Source of the DNA: Candidatus Aerophobota bacterium
Lineage (GTDB): Bacteria; Aerophobota; Aerophobia; Aerophobales; AE-B3A
NCBI GenBank assembly: GCA_004376485.1
Contig: SOJT01000062.1
Coordinates: 1 to 16,776, forward strand
DNA length: 16,776 bases
Direction: 5' to 3'
Made by a program: the position numbers and the translations under genes. The number at the start of each line of letters is the position of its first letter. Within the stretch, counting starts at the first letter, position 1. Under the pieces are notes generated by a model that did not search any database, was not told where the DNA came from, and worked only from the letters and a program-made list of their open reading frames with translations. Shown here piece after piece: positions 1 through 6,453 of this stretch.

Positions 1-1
1 A

Positions 2-520
2 AAAGTGGAGCTGGCTTCTATGAGAGAGTGGTTTATGTATACCAATGAAACGCACAGGGAGACCAGCCTGAGGGAGAGGAATTTCAAGGACTTTATCAAA
101 AATAGGCTAAGAAACCTTTTTCAAGAACTCATAGAAAAAAGGCTAGAATCTCCTTTTAAGTCGCTCCTTTGTGGATTTGAAGAACCTGAAATAGAGGAAA
201 TTCTCGAGCTGGGAGAAGAATACTTACCCCGGTCCATAAGAGGTGAGGCTATATTGACCATCGGGAAAACACTCCACTCCATCAAAAGGAATAGAGATGG
301 GGTAGTTAATCTCATGCCTTTTACCTGCATGCCCGGGAACATCACCTGGGCTATATCCACTCAAATAGAAAAAGATTACCCTAACTTTCCTATGCTCTCT
401 CTTTCCTATGATGGATCTTATCAAGCCAATTACCTGAATAAGATAAGAACTTTCGTTTCTCAGGTGCGGGACTATCACCAATCAAGAAAACAAGTCAAGG
501 TAGAAAGCCTCCCAAAGTAG
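2..520 (+). CDS. Acyl-CoA dehydratase activase-related protein (COG3581/DUF2229 type), 5'-truncated
   Basis: Only the C-terminal ~172 residues are present; the frame is open to the left edge, so the start lies outside the window. The segment GVVNLMPFTCMPGNITWAI followed by a PNFPMLSLSYDGS stretch is typical of the C-terminal part of proteins related to the activator of 2-hydroxyglutaryl-CoA dehydratase (family knowledge). The Cys of PFTCMPG is the conserved Cys of this region. These proteins belong to ATP-driven, radical-type dehydratase or reductase systems of anaerobes, but many members have no proven substrate. A flavodoxin-like gene starts 28 bp downstream on the same strand, so the two are probably co-transcribed; a flavodoxin could be its electron donor (inference). 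The family call is fairly sure; the exact reaction is not known. Confidence 0.75.
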   Translation, partial: KVELASMREWFMYTNETHRETSLRERNFKDFIKNRLRNLFQELIEKRLESPFKSLLCGFEEPEIEEILELGEEYLPRSIRGEAILTIGKTLHSIKRNRDGVVNLMPFTCMPGNITWAISTQIEKDYPNFPMLSLSYDGSYQANYLNKIRTFVSQVRDYHQSRKQVKVESLPK

Positions 521-548
521 AAAGGTGCGCTAGCAAAAGGAGAGAGCA

Positions 549-962
549 GTGAGGGTACTTATTCTGTACGGTGGAGAGGGCGGGAGAATCGGAGAGGTGA
601 CAAAAGTTATCTCTTCCACTATTCAATCTCGTGGACACGAGGTGGATGAAGTCCGGGTGGAAAACTCCAGCAGGATAACCTCTTTTTTCGTCTACGAGCT
701 GGTTTATGTAGGTAGCCAGGTTATGGGTACATGGGGTGGGAAATTTTCATCCACCCTGGCCTCTTATTTAAGAGATTGCAGTGGACTTGAGGGTAAGAAA
801 GCGGTGGTATTCGTCACACCAAAGCTATTCAAAGCAGGTAAAGCCATAAAAAGGATTATGAATCTCCTGGAGGAGAAGGGAGCTATTGTAGTTGATTTTG
901 CCAGTCTTCGAAAGCCATCCGAGGCTGAAGATTTGGCCAAAAAAATCTCCCACCTTGAATAA
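549..962 (+). CDS. Flavodoxin-like protein
   Basis: This is a 137-residue protein with a GTG start preceded by AAAGGAG at about 537-543. The N-terminus is a beta strand (MRVLILYGG) followed by a glycine-rich loop (GEGGRIGEVTK) where flavodoxins bind the FMN phosphate, then alternating strands and helices including VYELVYVGSQVMGTWGGKF and KKAVVFVTP. This order and length suit the flavodoxin fold. The loop is not the textbook T-x-T-G-x-T, so FMN binding is likely but not certain. It would act as a cytoplasmic one- or two-electron carrier. It follows the activase-related gene closely and is separated from the regulator by 188 bp, so it ends the upstream transcription unit. An NAD(P)H-dependent FMN reductase relative is a weaker alternative. 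Confidence 0.65.
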   Translation: MRVLILYGGEGGRIGEVTKVISSTIQSRGHEVDEVRVENSSRITSFFVYELVYVGSQVMGTWGGKFSSTLASYLRDCSGLEGKKAVVFVTPKLFKAGKAIKRIMNLLEEKGAIVVDFASLRKPSEAEDLAKKISHLE

Positions 963-1079
963 AGAGCCTTCTATTTAGACTGTTCCTTTTTTAGGCTAAA
1001 ACGATAGCACTCTACTCAAGTAGATCTCACCTGGGTAGACAACCTCAAAATCAATACAATGACAACTTAATGCGACAGG

Positions 1080-1107
1080 TTGACAATAAATATTATTATA
1101 ATATAAT
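1080..1107 (+). promoter_or_regulatory. Consensus sigma-70-type promoter for the GntR regulator
   Basis: TTGACA at 1080-1085 and TATAAT at 1102-1107 are both perfect consensus hexamers with a 16-bp, almost entirely A/T spacer. Transcription would start near 1113-1116, about 35 bp before the regulator's ATG. This is the clearest promoter in the window. Confidence 0.75.
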
Positions 1108-1135
1108 ATGATTATCATCACAAAACGAGACGTCT
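1108..1135. promoter_or_regulatory. Candidate operator region (two short palindromes) at the regulator's promoter
   Basis: The inverted repeat ATGATTATCAT (1108-1118) directly follows the -10 box and covers the predicted start of transcription. The 8-bp palindrome AGACGTCT lies at 1128-1135 in the short leader. GntR/FCD proteins often repress their own promoter by binding short palindromes overlapping the -10/+1 region (family knowledge). That these two sites are bound is inference; neither is an established FadR-type box. Confidence 0.35.
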
Positions 1136-1150
1136 AAATGAGGAGGAGAT

Positions 1151-1864
1151 ATGATTGAACCTCTAGTCAAAGTAAATCTCTCGGACATGGTAGTAAAAAA
1201 ATTGCAGGACTTGATTGCTTATTCTAAGTATAAGCCTGGGGATAAGCTACCCCCTGCCAAAGACTTGGCAAAGTTGTTTGGAATAGCCTACACCACCTTG
1301 CGGGAAGGTTTGAAAAAACTCCAGGCTCTGGGCCTGATTGAATTGAAACAAGGGGCGGGTATTTTCCTGAAAAAAGATTTCTTCGATGTATTCATAATCA
1401 ACCCTGCAATAGAGGTCTTGGACAAAGATATACTTGACGATCTAGTTTACGCCCGAAAGATAATCGAGGTAGAGAATGTGAGATTGGCGGTAAAGAATGC
1501 CAAGAAGAAAGATTTAGAAACACTAAAAGGATTGTTAAATAAGATGAAAGAAAATCTAAATGATATGGAAGAATTCATTAAATACAACATTATATTTCAC
1601 TTGACTCTAGGGAAAGTGTCCGGCAATAAAGTTTTTTATCAAATAATTGCCGGAATAACTGATTTGATCCGAGAGGAGGAAAAGGCAATATTTACAAAAG
1701 TACCGGAACTGACACAAAGTGGCTACACTCAGCACAAGAATATATATACGGCTCTTAAGGAACGAAACGAAGATAGAGCAGTCGAAGCCATGAAGACTCA
1801 CATAGAAAAAGTCGAAGAAATGATTGCCCATTATGTTATTAGAACGGGTCGAAGAAGAGGTTAG
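1151..1864 (+). CDS. GntR-family transcriptional regulator, FadR/FCD subfamily
   Basis: This is a 237-residue protein, the usual length for the subfamily. AGGAGG at 1141-1146 sets the ATG. Residues ~10-73 form the winged helix-turn-helix (KYKPGDKLPPAKDLAKLFGIAYTTLREGLKKL, then LGLIELKQGAGIFL). Residues ~95-230 form the all-helical FCD ligand domain. Three candidate metal-binding histidines are in place (H150, H195, H217), but the usual Asp four residues before the first His is Asn (N146), which may alter metal or ligand binding. Such regulators sense small organic acids and commonly control the neighbouring catabolic genes. It probably controls its own promoter and the TRAP/catabolic genes downstream (inference); the nature of the inducer is not visible. 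Confidence 0.9.
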   Translation: MIEPLVKVNLSDMVVKKLQDLIAYSKYKPGDKLPPAKDLAKLFGIAYTTLREGLKKLQALGLIELKQGAGIFLKKDFFDVFIINPAIEVLDKDILDDLVYARKIIEVENVRLAVKNAKKKDLETLKGLLNKMKENLNDMEEFIKYNIIFHLTLGKVSGNKVFYQIIAGITDLIREEEKAIFTKVPELTQSGYTQHKNIYTALKERNEDRAVEAMKTHIEKVEEMIAHYVIRTGRRRG

Positions 1865-2146
1865 TTTTCTCGTTCTTTGAGAATCTATGTAAAGCTGATT
1901 GTTGTTTAACATGCTGTAGGCTATGGCAAGGCGGGACTCTTCCAGCGGAGGCAGCGTTGAGTCCCTCTCTGGGGAGGTGCAAGTCATCCTGGCCTTGGGA
2001 TGATGAGAAAGAACTTTTTGATTAGGTTGGCCAGCCCAGTTTCCAGACTGACAAAAAGGGGTCAAAAACCAGGAGAGGAGGTGAAAAGCACTATTCTTAA
2101 GAAACACAGACCCATTAACTGATTAATTATACTAGGAGGTTTAAGT
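1865..2146 (+). promoter_or_regulatory. Structured 282-bp leader between the regulator and dctP1
   Basis: No clear protein gene lies here. It holds a 7-bp inverted repeat GGGACTC/GAGTCCC (1933-1939 with 1959-1965), a second stem TCATCC/GGATGA (1984-1989 with 1998-2003), a perfect palindrome TTCTTAAGAA (2094-2103), and ATTAA-CTGA-TTAAT (2114-2127). CTGGCC at 1989-1994 could alternatively pair with GGCCAG at 2029-2034, so competing folds are possible. A TATACT box at 2128-2133 is too close to the dctP1 start to be its promoter. The promoter of the TRAP1 operon should lie here but no convincing -35/-10 pair was found. No known riboswitch class was recognised. Confidence 0.4.
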
Positions 2147-3166
2147 ATGAAAGTGCAAAGAGTTTTGAGAAGGTTGTGTGTGGTAAGTTTATGTTTCATC
2201 TGTCTGGTCGCCTTTTCAGTTTCAGGAGCACAGGCAGTTAAAGAGATCAAGGTTGCCACCGTGGCTCTTCCCGAGACCCTCCTCTATCAATGCCTGGTGA
2301 AGTGGCAGTCTGTTCTGGCTGAGCGTTCCGGTGGGGAGTTAAAAGTTAAGATTCTTGGACGGGGAGTCATGGGGGGTGACCGGGAAATGATTGAAGCCTG
2401 CCGCCTGGGTACCCTGGATACGGCTGTTGTCAGTGGCTCCGTACTGTCCCCCATTGTTCCACAGTTCATCATGATATCCTTGCCTTACCTATTTAATAAT
2501 CATGATGAAGCTAATGCGTTCCTGGATGGTCCCGTTGGCCAGAAGTTGTTCGAGATGCTGGAGCCGACGGATCTCGTGGGTCTGGGCTGGGCTACCTGGT
2601 CATTCCGCGGTATCTGGAACAATGTCAGGCCCATCACCAAGCCTGAAGACCTCAAAGGCCTGAAGCTCCGATGTTTGGAAACGCCTCTCGATATGTCCAT
2701 TACAACTCATATGGGCGCCATTGGCACCCCAATGGCCTGGAGTGAGGCTCTTCTTGGTTTGCGCCAGGGAACCGTGGACGGAATTACCACCACTTACGGG
2801 TTGGGCTATCCCCTCAAGTTGTATGAAATTGCCAAATACGCCACTCGAACAAAACATTACTATGAAAGTGCGCCTTTGATAATGAGCAAAAAGCTGTTCG
2901 ATAAGTTTAGCCCAAAGGAACAAAAGATTATCAAGGAAAGTGGGGCGGAAGCCTTGCTCTGGGCTAGAAAGGAACAGGCGCAATTTGATGACAAGTCGAA
3001 AGCACTGCTGGAGGAAAAGGGCGTGAAGGTGAATTCGCTTACCCCGAAGGCCTTTGCTGCATTCAGAGAACTGACCAAGGATGTTTATGTACAGTTTCGG
3101 TTCAAGGTCGGTCCCGAGTTCATGGACGAAGCTCTTGCCTTCATCGAGTCTCTGAGAAAAAAATAA
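2147..3166 (+). CDS. dctP: TRAP transporter solute-binding protein (DctP family), system 1
   Basis: This is a 339-residue periplasmic or lipid-free extracytoplasmic binding protein. AGGAGG at 2134-2139 sets the ATG. Residues 1-30 are a signal peptide: basic start, hydrophobic core, and cleavage after SGAQA. The mature part has the DctP pattern throughout, including RLGTLDTAVVSGS and, at residues 167-180, PEDLKGLKLRCLETP; R175 corresponds to the family's arginine that clamps a substrate carboxylate. The ligand is therefore probably an organic acid, not identifiable here. It is followed by dctQ and dctM of the same system. A strong hairpin directly after the stop may protect this mRNA segment so that more binding protein than membrane protein is made. 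Confidence 0.93.
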   Translation: MKVQRVLRRLCVVSLCFICLVAFSVSGAQAVKEIKVATVALPETLLYQCLVKWQSVLAERSGGELKVKILGRGVMGGDREMIEACRLGTLDTAVVSGSVLSPIVPQFIMISLPYLFNNHDEANAFLDGPVGQKLFEMLEPTDLVGLGWATWSFRGIWNNVRPITKPEDLKGLKLRCLETPLDMSITTHMGAIGTPMAWSEALLGLRQGTVDGITTTYGLGYPLKLYEIAKYATRTKHYYESAPLIMSKKLFDKFSPKEQKIIKESGAEALLWARKEQAQFDDKSKALLEEKGVKVNSLTPKAFAAFRELTKDVYVQFRFKVGPEFMDEALAFIESLRKK

Positions 3167-3183
3167 GTTTAACTAGCTATGAT

Positions 3184-3211
3184 CCGGGACGGGACATTGG
3201 TCCCGTCCCGG
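3184..3211 (+). repeat. Perfect 12-bp hairpin between dctP1 and dctQ1
   Basis: CCGGGACGGGAC (3184-3195) is the exact reverse complement of GTCCCGTCCCGG (3200-3211), with a 4-base loop ATTG. It starts 17 bp after the dctP1 stop, is almost all G/C in a moderate-GC region, and has no T-run after it, so it is not a standard terminator. The position suits an intercistronic mRNA-stabilising or attenuating stem-loop that keeps the binding protein in excess over the membrane subunits. The dctQ1 ribosome binding site lies immediately behind the stem. Confidence 0.85.
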
Positions 3212-3216
3212 GAGAG
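3210..3216 (+). promoter_or_regulatory. Ribosome binding site that fixes the dctQ1 start
   Basis: GGGAGAGG-type purine run ends about 10 bases before ATG 3227. The in-frame ATG at 3179 has no such site and would place the whole intercistronic hairpin inside the coding region, so 3227 is preferred. The last bases of the hairpin overlap this site, which could tie translation of dctQ1 to unfolding of the stem. Confidence 0.55.
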
Positions 3217-3226
3217 GAAAACTGTT

Positions 3227-3730
3227 ATGATCAAGAGGACCCTGGACACTATCGAGCTTGCCATCAAAGTCATCTGTCGTGTGTTCATAGTCGTTATTGT
3301 AGCCATTCTCTTTTACGCGGTGGTTATGCGGTATGTCTTTCATCGTCCGCCTTCCTGGTCCATAGAGCTGGGCCGTTTCCTGTTCATCTGGATGGTCATA
3401 TTCACCGCTGTTCTTGTAACTCGTGAGCAGAGCCATATGCAGATCACCTTTCTTGTCAATCTCCTGCCAAAGAGATTGAGATTTCTCTGGCTTACCTTTA
3501 GCCGTGTACTGATGTTGGGTTTCTGCTGGTTAATGATCCAACAAGGTCTGGTTATATACCCCATAGTGGCCAGTGCGGCATCGCCGTGCCTCGGAATATC
3601 TATGGGTTGGTGGTATCTCTCTATTCCCGTTGGCGGCTTGTTAATGGGCGTTTACATTCTGGAGACCATAGTCAAATCCATCATTGACCATGTAAAGATG
3701 AATTCCTCTGAGGAGAAGTGCATATGCTGA
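3227..3730 (+). CDS. dctQ: TRAP transporter small membrane subunit (DctQ family), system 1
   Basis: This protein is 167 residues from ATG 3227; an upstream in-frame ATG at 3179 would add 16 non-conserved residues encoded by the hairpin and is unlikely. It has four hydrophobic helices, with the characteristic VVMRYVFHRPPSWSIELGRFLFIW segment between helices 1 and 2 and the ending SMGWWYLSIPVGG in helix 4. DctQ subunits support DctM and help dock the solute-binding protein at the membrane. The coding end overlaps the start of dctM by 7 bp, typical of translational coupling. The closest relative in the window is the DctQ at 13125-13643. Confidence 0.9.
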   Translation: MIKRTLDTIELAIKVICRVFIVVIVAILFYAVVMRYVFHRPPSWSIELGRFLFIWMVIFTAVLVTREQSHMQITFLVNLLPKRLRFLWLTFSRVLMLGFCWLMIQQGLVIYPIVASAASPCLGISMGWWYLSIPVGGLLMGVYILETIVKSIIDHVKMNSSEEKCIC

Positions 3731-5004
3731 TGTTATCAGTAGTGATTGTTTTCTTGTTTTTTACCTTACTGGGGATGCCTCTATACTTTTCCTTTGGTCT
3801 GGCAGCCAGCTTTGCATGCCTTGCTGGAAACCTTCCCCTAGAGATCATCGCGCAGCGTCTGCTAATCGGAATGGACTCTTTTGTCCTTTTGGCCATTCCG
3901 GGTTTTGTGCTGGTCGGAAACATTATGTCCCAGGGAGGGATATCCAGGCGGATTGTGGATTTTTGCAATTCGCTCATCGGGCACTTCAAGGGTGGTCTTT
4001 CCATGGTGACTGTCTTAACCGGCATGGTCATGGGCGGCATCTCGGGCTCAGCTATAGCAGATACTGCTGCAGTGGGCACCGTTCTTATTCCATCTATGGA
4101 GGAGAATAACTATCCAAAGGGATTCTCTTCGGCAATAGTTGGGACAGCCGGGCCCCTGGGTAATATCATTCCGCCATCCATTCCAATGATTGTCTATTCC
4201 ATGACAGCAGGTCTTGGCGTCTTTGAGCTTTTTCTCGCTGGCTACATTCCTGGGGTGATGATCGGGTTTAGCCTGATGGTTCTCTGCTATTTTATCTCGA
4301 AAAGGAAGGGCTATGGCCCACCATCCACATTCCGGTTTTCCTGGAACAGGCTGATACTGACATTTAAGAGATCTATCCTGGCAATCCTTACACCCTTAAT
4401 CATTGTTGGGGGTATTGTAGGCGGTGTGTTCACCGCCACTGAAGCAGCCATGATTGGTGTGGTCTACTCCTTGATCGTGGCCATATTCGTGTACAAGGAA
4501 ATAACCTGGAGTCAGTTGCCAAGAATATTATTGGAATCAGCGAAAATGACGGGAAAGCTGGTGATTATTATAGCAGCTGCATCAGTCTTTTCCTATATTT
4601 CCATCATGGAAGGGGTTCCGGAGCTGCTCAAAGATTTTATATTGGGCATCTCCAGTAACAAGTATGTCATCTTACTTATACTGAACCTGATATTACTGCT
4701 TACAGGCCTGATTATAGACATACTGGTGGCAACGATTATCCTTGTGCCGATTTTGATCCCTCTGCAGTATGCCATGGGAATAAATCCCTTGCACATTGCC
4801 ATGATTTTTGTTTTGAATATGTCCATCGGGCTCTTGACCCCGCCTGTCGGCTACTCTCTTTTCGTTTCTGCGGAAATCGCCAAGATTCCCATGGAAGAGA
4901 CAGCTTTTAACGCCATCCCTATAGTTCTGACCATGATAGGGATCCTTTTTTTAATAAATATTTTTCCTCAGCTGTCACTCTTTGTGCCCAGTTTAGTCCG
5001 CTAA
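3724..5004 (+). CDS. dctM: TRAP transporter large permease subunit (DctM family), system 1
   Basis: This protein has 426 residues from ATG 3724. GAGGAG at 3710-3715 sits 8 bases ahead, better for 3724 than for the in-frame GTG at 3718, which adds only two residues. It is hydrophobic throughout with about 11-12 membrane helices. The family signatures are visible: MGGISGSAIADTAAVGTVLIPSM, then GPLGNIIPPSIPMIVYSM, and near the end NMSIGLLTPPVGYSLF. It forms the Na+-coupled transport channel of the elevator-type TRAP system (family knowledge) with DctP and DctQ encoded just upstream. It ends 74 bp before the cupin gene, suggesting one operon running on into the cupin and the duplicated unknown protein. 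Confidence 0.94.
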   Translation: MLMLSVVIVFLFFTLLGMPLYFSFGLAASFACLAGNLPLEIIAQRLLIGMDSFVLLAIPGFVLVGNIMSQGGISRRIVDFCNSLIGHFKGGLSMVTVLTGMVMGGISGSAIADTAAVGTVLIPSMEENNYPKGFSSAIVGTAGPLGNIIPPSIPMIVYSMTAGLGVFELFLAGYIPGVMIGFSLMVLCYFISKRKGYGPPSTFRFSWNRLILTFKRSILAILTPLIIVGGIVGGVFTATEAAMIGVVYSLIVAIFVYKEITWSQLPRILLESAKMTGKLVIIIAAASVFSYISIMEGVPELLKDFILGISSNKYVILLILNLILLLTGLIIDILVATIILVPILIPLQYAMGINPLHIAMIFVLNMSIGLLTPPVGYSLFVSAEIAKIPMEETAFNAIPIVLTMIGILFLINIFPQLSLFVPSLVR

Positions 5005-5037
5005 TAAAGAGATCCGCAAGGGGAGTACCGGAGATTT

Positions 5038-5057
5038 GATCGAAGGAACTTCGGATC
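5038..5057 (+). repeat. Small hairpin between dctM1 and the cupin gene
   Basis: CGAAG (5041-5045) pairs with CTTCG (5049-5053) across a GAA loop. With G5054 bulged, GAT (5038-5040) pairs with ATC (5055-5057), giving 8 pairs. An outer repeat AGATCCG/CGGATCT (5010-5016 with 5052-5058) offers an alternative fold. No T-run follows, so it is more likely an mRNA processing or stability element than a terminator. Confidence 0.45.
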
Positions 5058-5078
5058 TAACCAGAAAGGAGGTTTAGA

Positions 5079-5438
5079 ATGCATTATGTTAAGGAACAGG
5101 ATATTGATGGGCTCCAATTGCCGGGCCGACTCTGGAAAAAGTTGATCGGGCCGGAGGAGGGTAGATGCCAGAACATGATTTTTGGAGTTGTCGCCTTCCC
5201 GCCAGGCAGTGATCCGGGAACTCACAAACACGAGCAGGAGGAAGAGATCATCTATGTGATCTCTGGACGCGGTGAAACCCGTGTTGGCAACAAGGTTTAT
5301 CCACTGGAGCCCGGTGCGGCTGTGTTCACCGAGCCCGGCGTGGAACACGGCGTCAAGACCCTGGGGGATGAGCTCCTGGTGCTGATCAGTGTCTTCAGCC
5401 CCCCTGTGAAACCCGGGTCTTACGATAAAAAGAAATGA
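5079..5438 (+). CDS. Small single-domain cupin protein
   Basis: This is a 119-residue protein; AAAGGAGG just upstream fixes the ATG. Cupin motif 1 is complete: PGTHKHEQEEEIIYVISGRG (H49, H51, E55 or E56, then the glycine). Motif 2 follows as GAAVFTEPGVEHGV with H90. Together these give the usual three-His-one-Glu metal site of a beta-barrel cupin. Stand-alone cupins of this size range from isomerases and lyases to dioxygenases and binding proteins, so the reaction cannot be assigned. It sits between a TRAP permease and the unknown duplicated protein, separated by 74 and 27 bp, which points to a role in metabolising the imported compound (inference). The stretch is clearly GC-richer than module B: 38 of 60 bases at 5281-5340. 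Confidence 0.85.
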   Translation: MHYVKEQDIDGLQLPGRLWKKLIGPEEGRCQNMIFGVVAFPPGSDPGTHKHEQEEEIIYVISGRGETRVGNKVYPLEPGAAVFTEPGVEHGVKTLGDELLVLISVFSPPVKPGSYDKKK

Positions 5439-5465
5439 AACACTACTTTTTTAGGAGGTCATACA

Positions 5466-6329
5466 ATGGAACGAAACATGTTGCTGGAAGAGGTGAAGCA
5501 CTACTTTGTCGAATCGGATCACTGGCGCCGGCTCTGCGCGGCATTACAAGATCCTGACCCGAAGGGCTCTCACATCCATGCCTATGTGGAGACCTCGGTG
5601 CATCCCGACTCACTGGAAGCCATCATGACAGGATATTTTGAGCGTATGGGCTGGCCCTCAGCCCGCAAGATCGACCATATGGCGCCCAAGGCAGGTATGG
5701 GCAGCTTGCACGGAGTCGAATCGAAGGGGAAACCCCACTTCGACTTTCAGTGGTTCTTCCACAAGGACGTGGGGTTAAGGCCTTGTGAGGGAGGAGAATC
5801 GGGCTGTAACCTGGTGGTCTGGAACCGCTGGTATATTAACCAGTTTTATAGGCAATTCCCGTTCAGAGAGGTGGGAGCCGAGGAGGAAAAGACCCTGGAG
5901 GAATACTTCAAATCTGATCATTTTCTCAAGGGTCTGGAGTTTCCGGTGATGCCTACCACCAACCATATGCACATCAACGTGCATTCCAGTGTCCATCCGG
6001 ACTATATTCAGAAGTACGCCGAGGTGGCTTTCCAGCGGGAGGGCTTGAAGATCTACTACACCTGCCCTAATGTGTACCTGGTGGGTGGCAAGTATCGAGG
6101 TAAGCTTGTCTTTATGGGGCAGGAGCCTGAGGTAGTCTTCGATATCGGATGGAAGTTCACCCCCGACGTGGTGATTGAGCCCGCTTGGGAGTCCTGGATC
6201 TTTGAGGCCAACCCTGGCTATGATGTCTGGACCTCAGAGATGTTGGCTGAGGTGATGGACGAGGATTATGTCCGGCTGACTGACCAGGAGATTCAAGAGA
6301 TACTGAATACCTGCAAGTTTCCCAAGTAA
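5466..6329 (+). CDS. Unknown protein with an internal tandem duplication and paired His motifs
   Basis: This 287-residue protein has TTAGGAGG about 8 bases before its ATG. I do not recognise the family. It is built from two diverged copies of one unit, about residues 11-98 and 145-231. Both have an aromatic-rich start (HYFVESDHW against EYFKSDHF), then the motif HIHAYVETSVHPD (36-48) against HMHINVHSSVHPD (167-179), then a helix, and end in FDFQWFF (92-98) against FDIGWKF (225-231). Histidines 19/152, 36/167, 38/169 and 46/177 are conserved between copies and could bind metal. An HxH strand followed by a helix and beta strands is reminiscent of a paired vicinal-oxygen-chelate module, but that is speculation. 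There is no signal peptide or membrane helix, so it is probably cytoplasmic. The context with a TRAP transporter and a cupin suggests a catabolic enzyme. Confidence 0.8.
   Translation: MERNMLLEEVKHYFVESDHWRRLCAALQDPDPKGSHIHAYVETSVHPDSLEAIMTGYFERMGWPSARKIDHMAPKAGMGSLHGVESKGKPHFDFQWFFHKDVGLRPCEGGESGCNLVVWNRWYINQFYRQFPFREVGAEEEKTLEEYFKSDHFLKGLEFPVMPTTNHMHINVHSSVHPDYIQKYAEVAFQREGLKIYYTCPNVYLVGGKYRGKLVFMGQEPEVVFDIGWKFTPDVVIEPAWESWIFEANPGYDVWTSEMLAEVMDEDYVRLTDQEIQEILNTCKFPK
5496..6158 (+). repeat. Intragenic duplication (two ~88-residue units) in the unknown protein
   Basis: Unit 1 spans about 5496-5759 and unit 2 about 5898-6158, joined by a ~46-residue linker that contains VVWNRWYINQFYRQFPF. Shared landmarks, in the same order and 131-134 residues apart, are SDH, HxHxxV, SVHPD, a glycine-rich turn and FDxxWxF. 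The copies are too diverged to align well at the DNA level, so this is an old duplication. Confidence 0.75.
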
Positions 6330-6338
6330 TGAGCGACC

Positions 6339-6425
6339 CGACCTGCCAAATTGGTCTTCATGGGGAAAGAGCCTGAGGCCGTTTACGACCTTAGTTGGCA
6401 GTTTAATAAGGTCCCTTTCGAAGGG
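6339..6425 (+). pseudogene. Remnant of a second gene of the duplicated unknown family
   Basis: After the stop of the 287-residue gene, a stretch in one frame reads KLVFMGKEPEAVYDLSWQF. This matches KLVFMGQEPEVVFDIGWKF at residues 213-231 of the preceding protein: 12 of 18 residues from the Leu onward, and 38 of 54 bases over 6351-6404. Most base differences fall at third codon positions, so the two diverged as coding sequence before this piece was broken. An in-frame stop lies at 6330-6332, there is no start codon with a ribosome binding site, and the match fades by about 6425. It looks like the scar of a deleted or recombined paralog lying between the two gene modules. Confidence 0.7.
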
Positions 6426-6440
6426 CTTTCAAAAAATAGA

Positions 6441-6446
6441 AGGAGG
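6441..6446 (+). promoter_or_regulatory. Ribosome binding site for the TTG-started glcD-like gene
   Basis: AGGAGG lies 7 bases before TTG 6454. No ATG or GTG in frame occurs nearby before conserved sequence begins, so the TTG start is well supported. Confidence 0.75.
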
Positions 6447-6453
6447 AAAGGAT

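Noticed and set aside
966..998. AGCCT/AGGCT repeat with a nearby T-run, as a terminator after the flavodoxin-like gene
   Set aside because: Only five pairs with a 23-base loop, and the T-run is inside the loop, not after the stem.
1607..2107. 166-codon open frame on the - strand across the end of the regulator gene and the leader
   Set aside because: It is antisense to a well-supported gene, shows no family motif, is unusually rich in Ser, Cys and Phe, and has no ribosome binding site.
2128..2133. TATACT as the -10 box of the dctP1 promoter
   Set aside because: Transcription would begin inside the ribosome binding site and no -35 box is spaced correctly.
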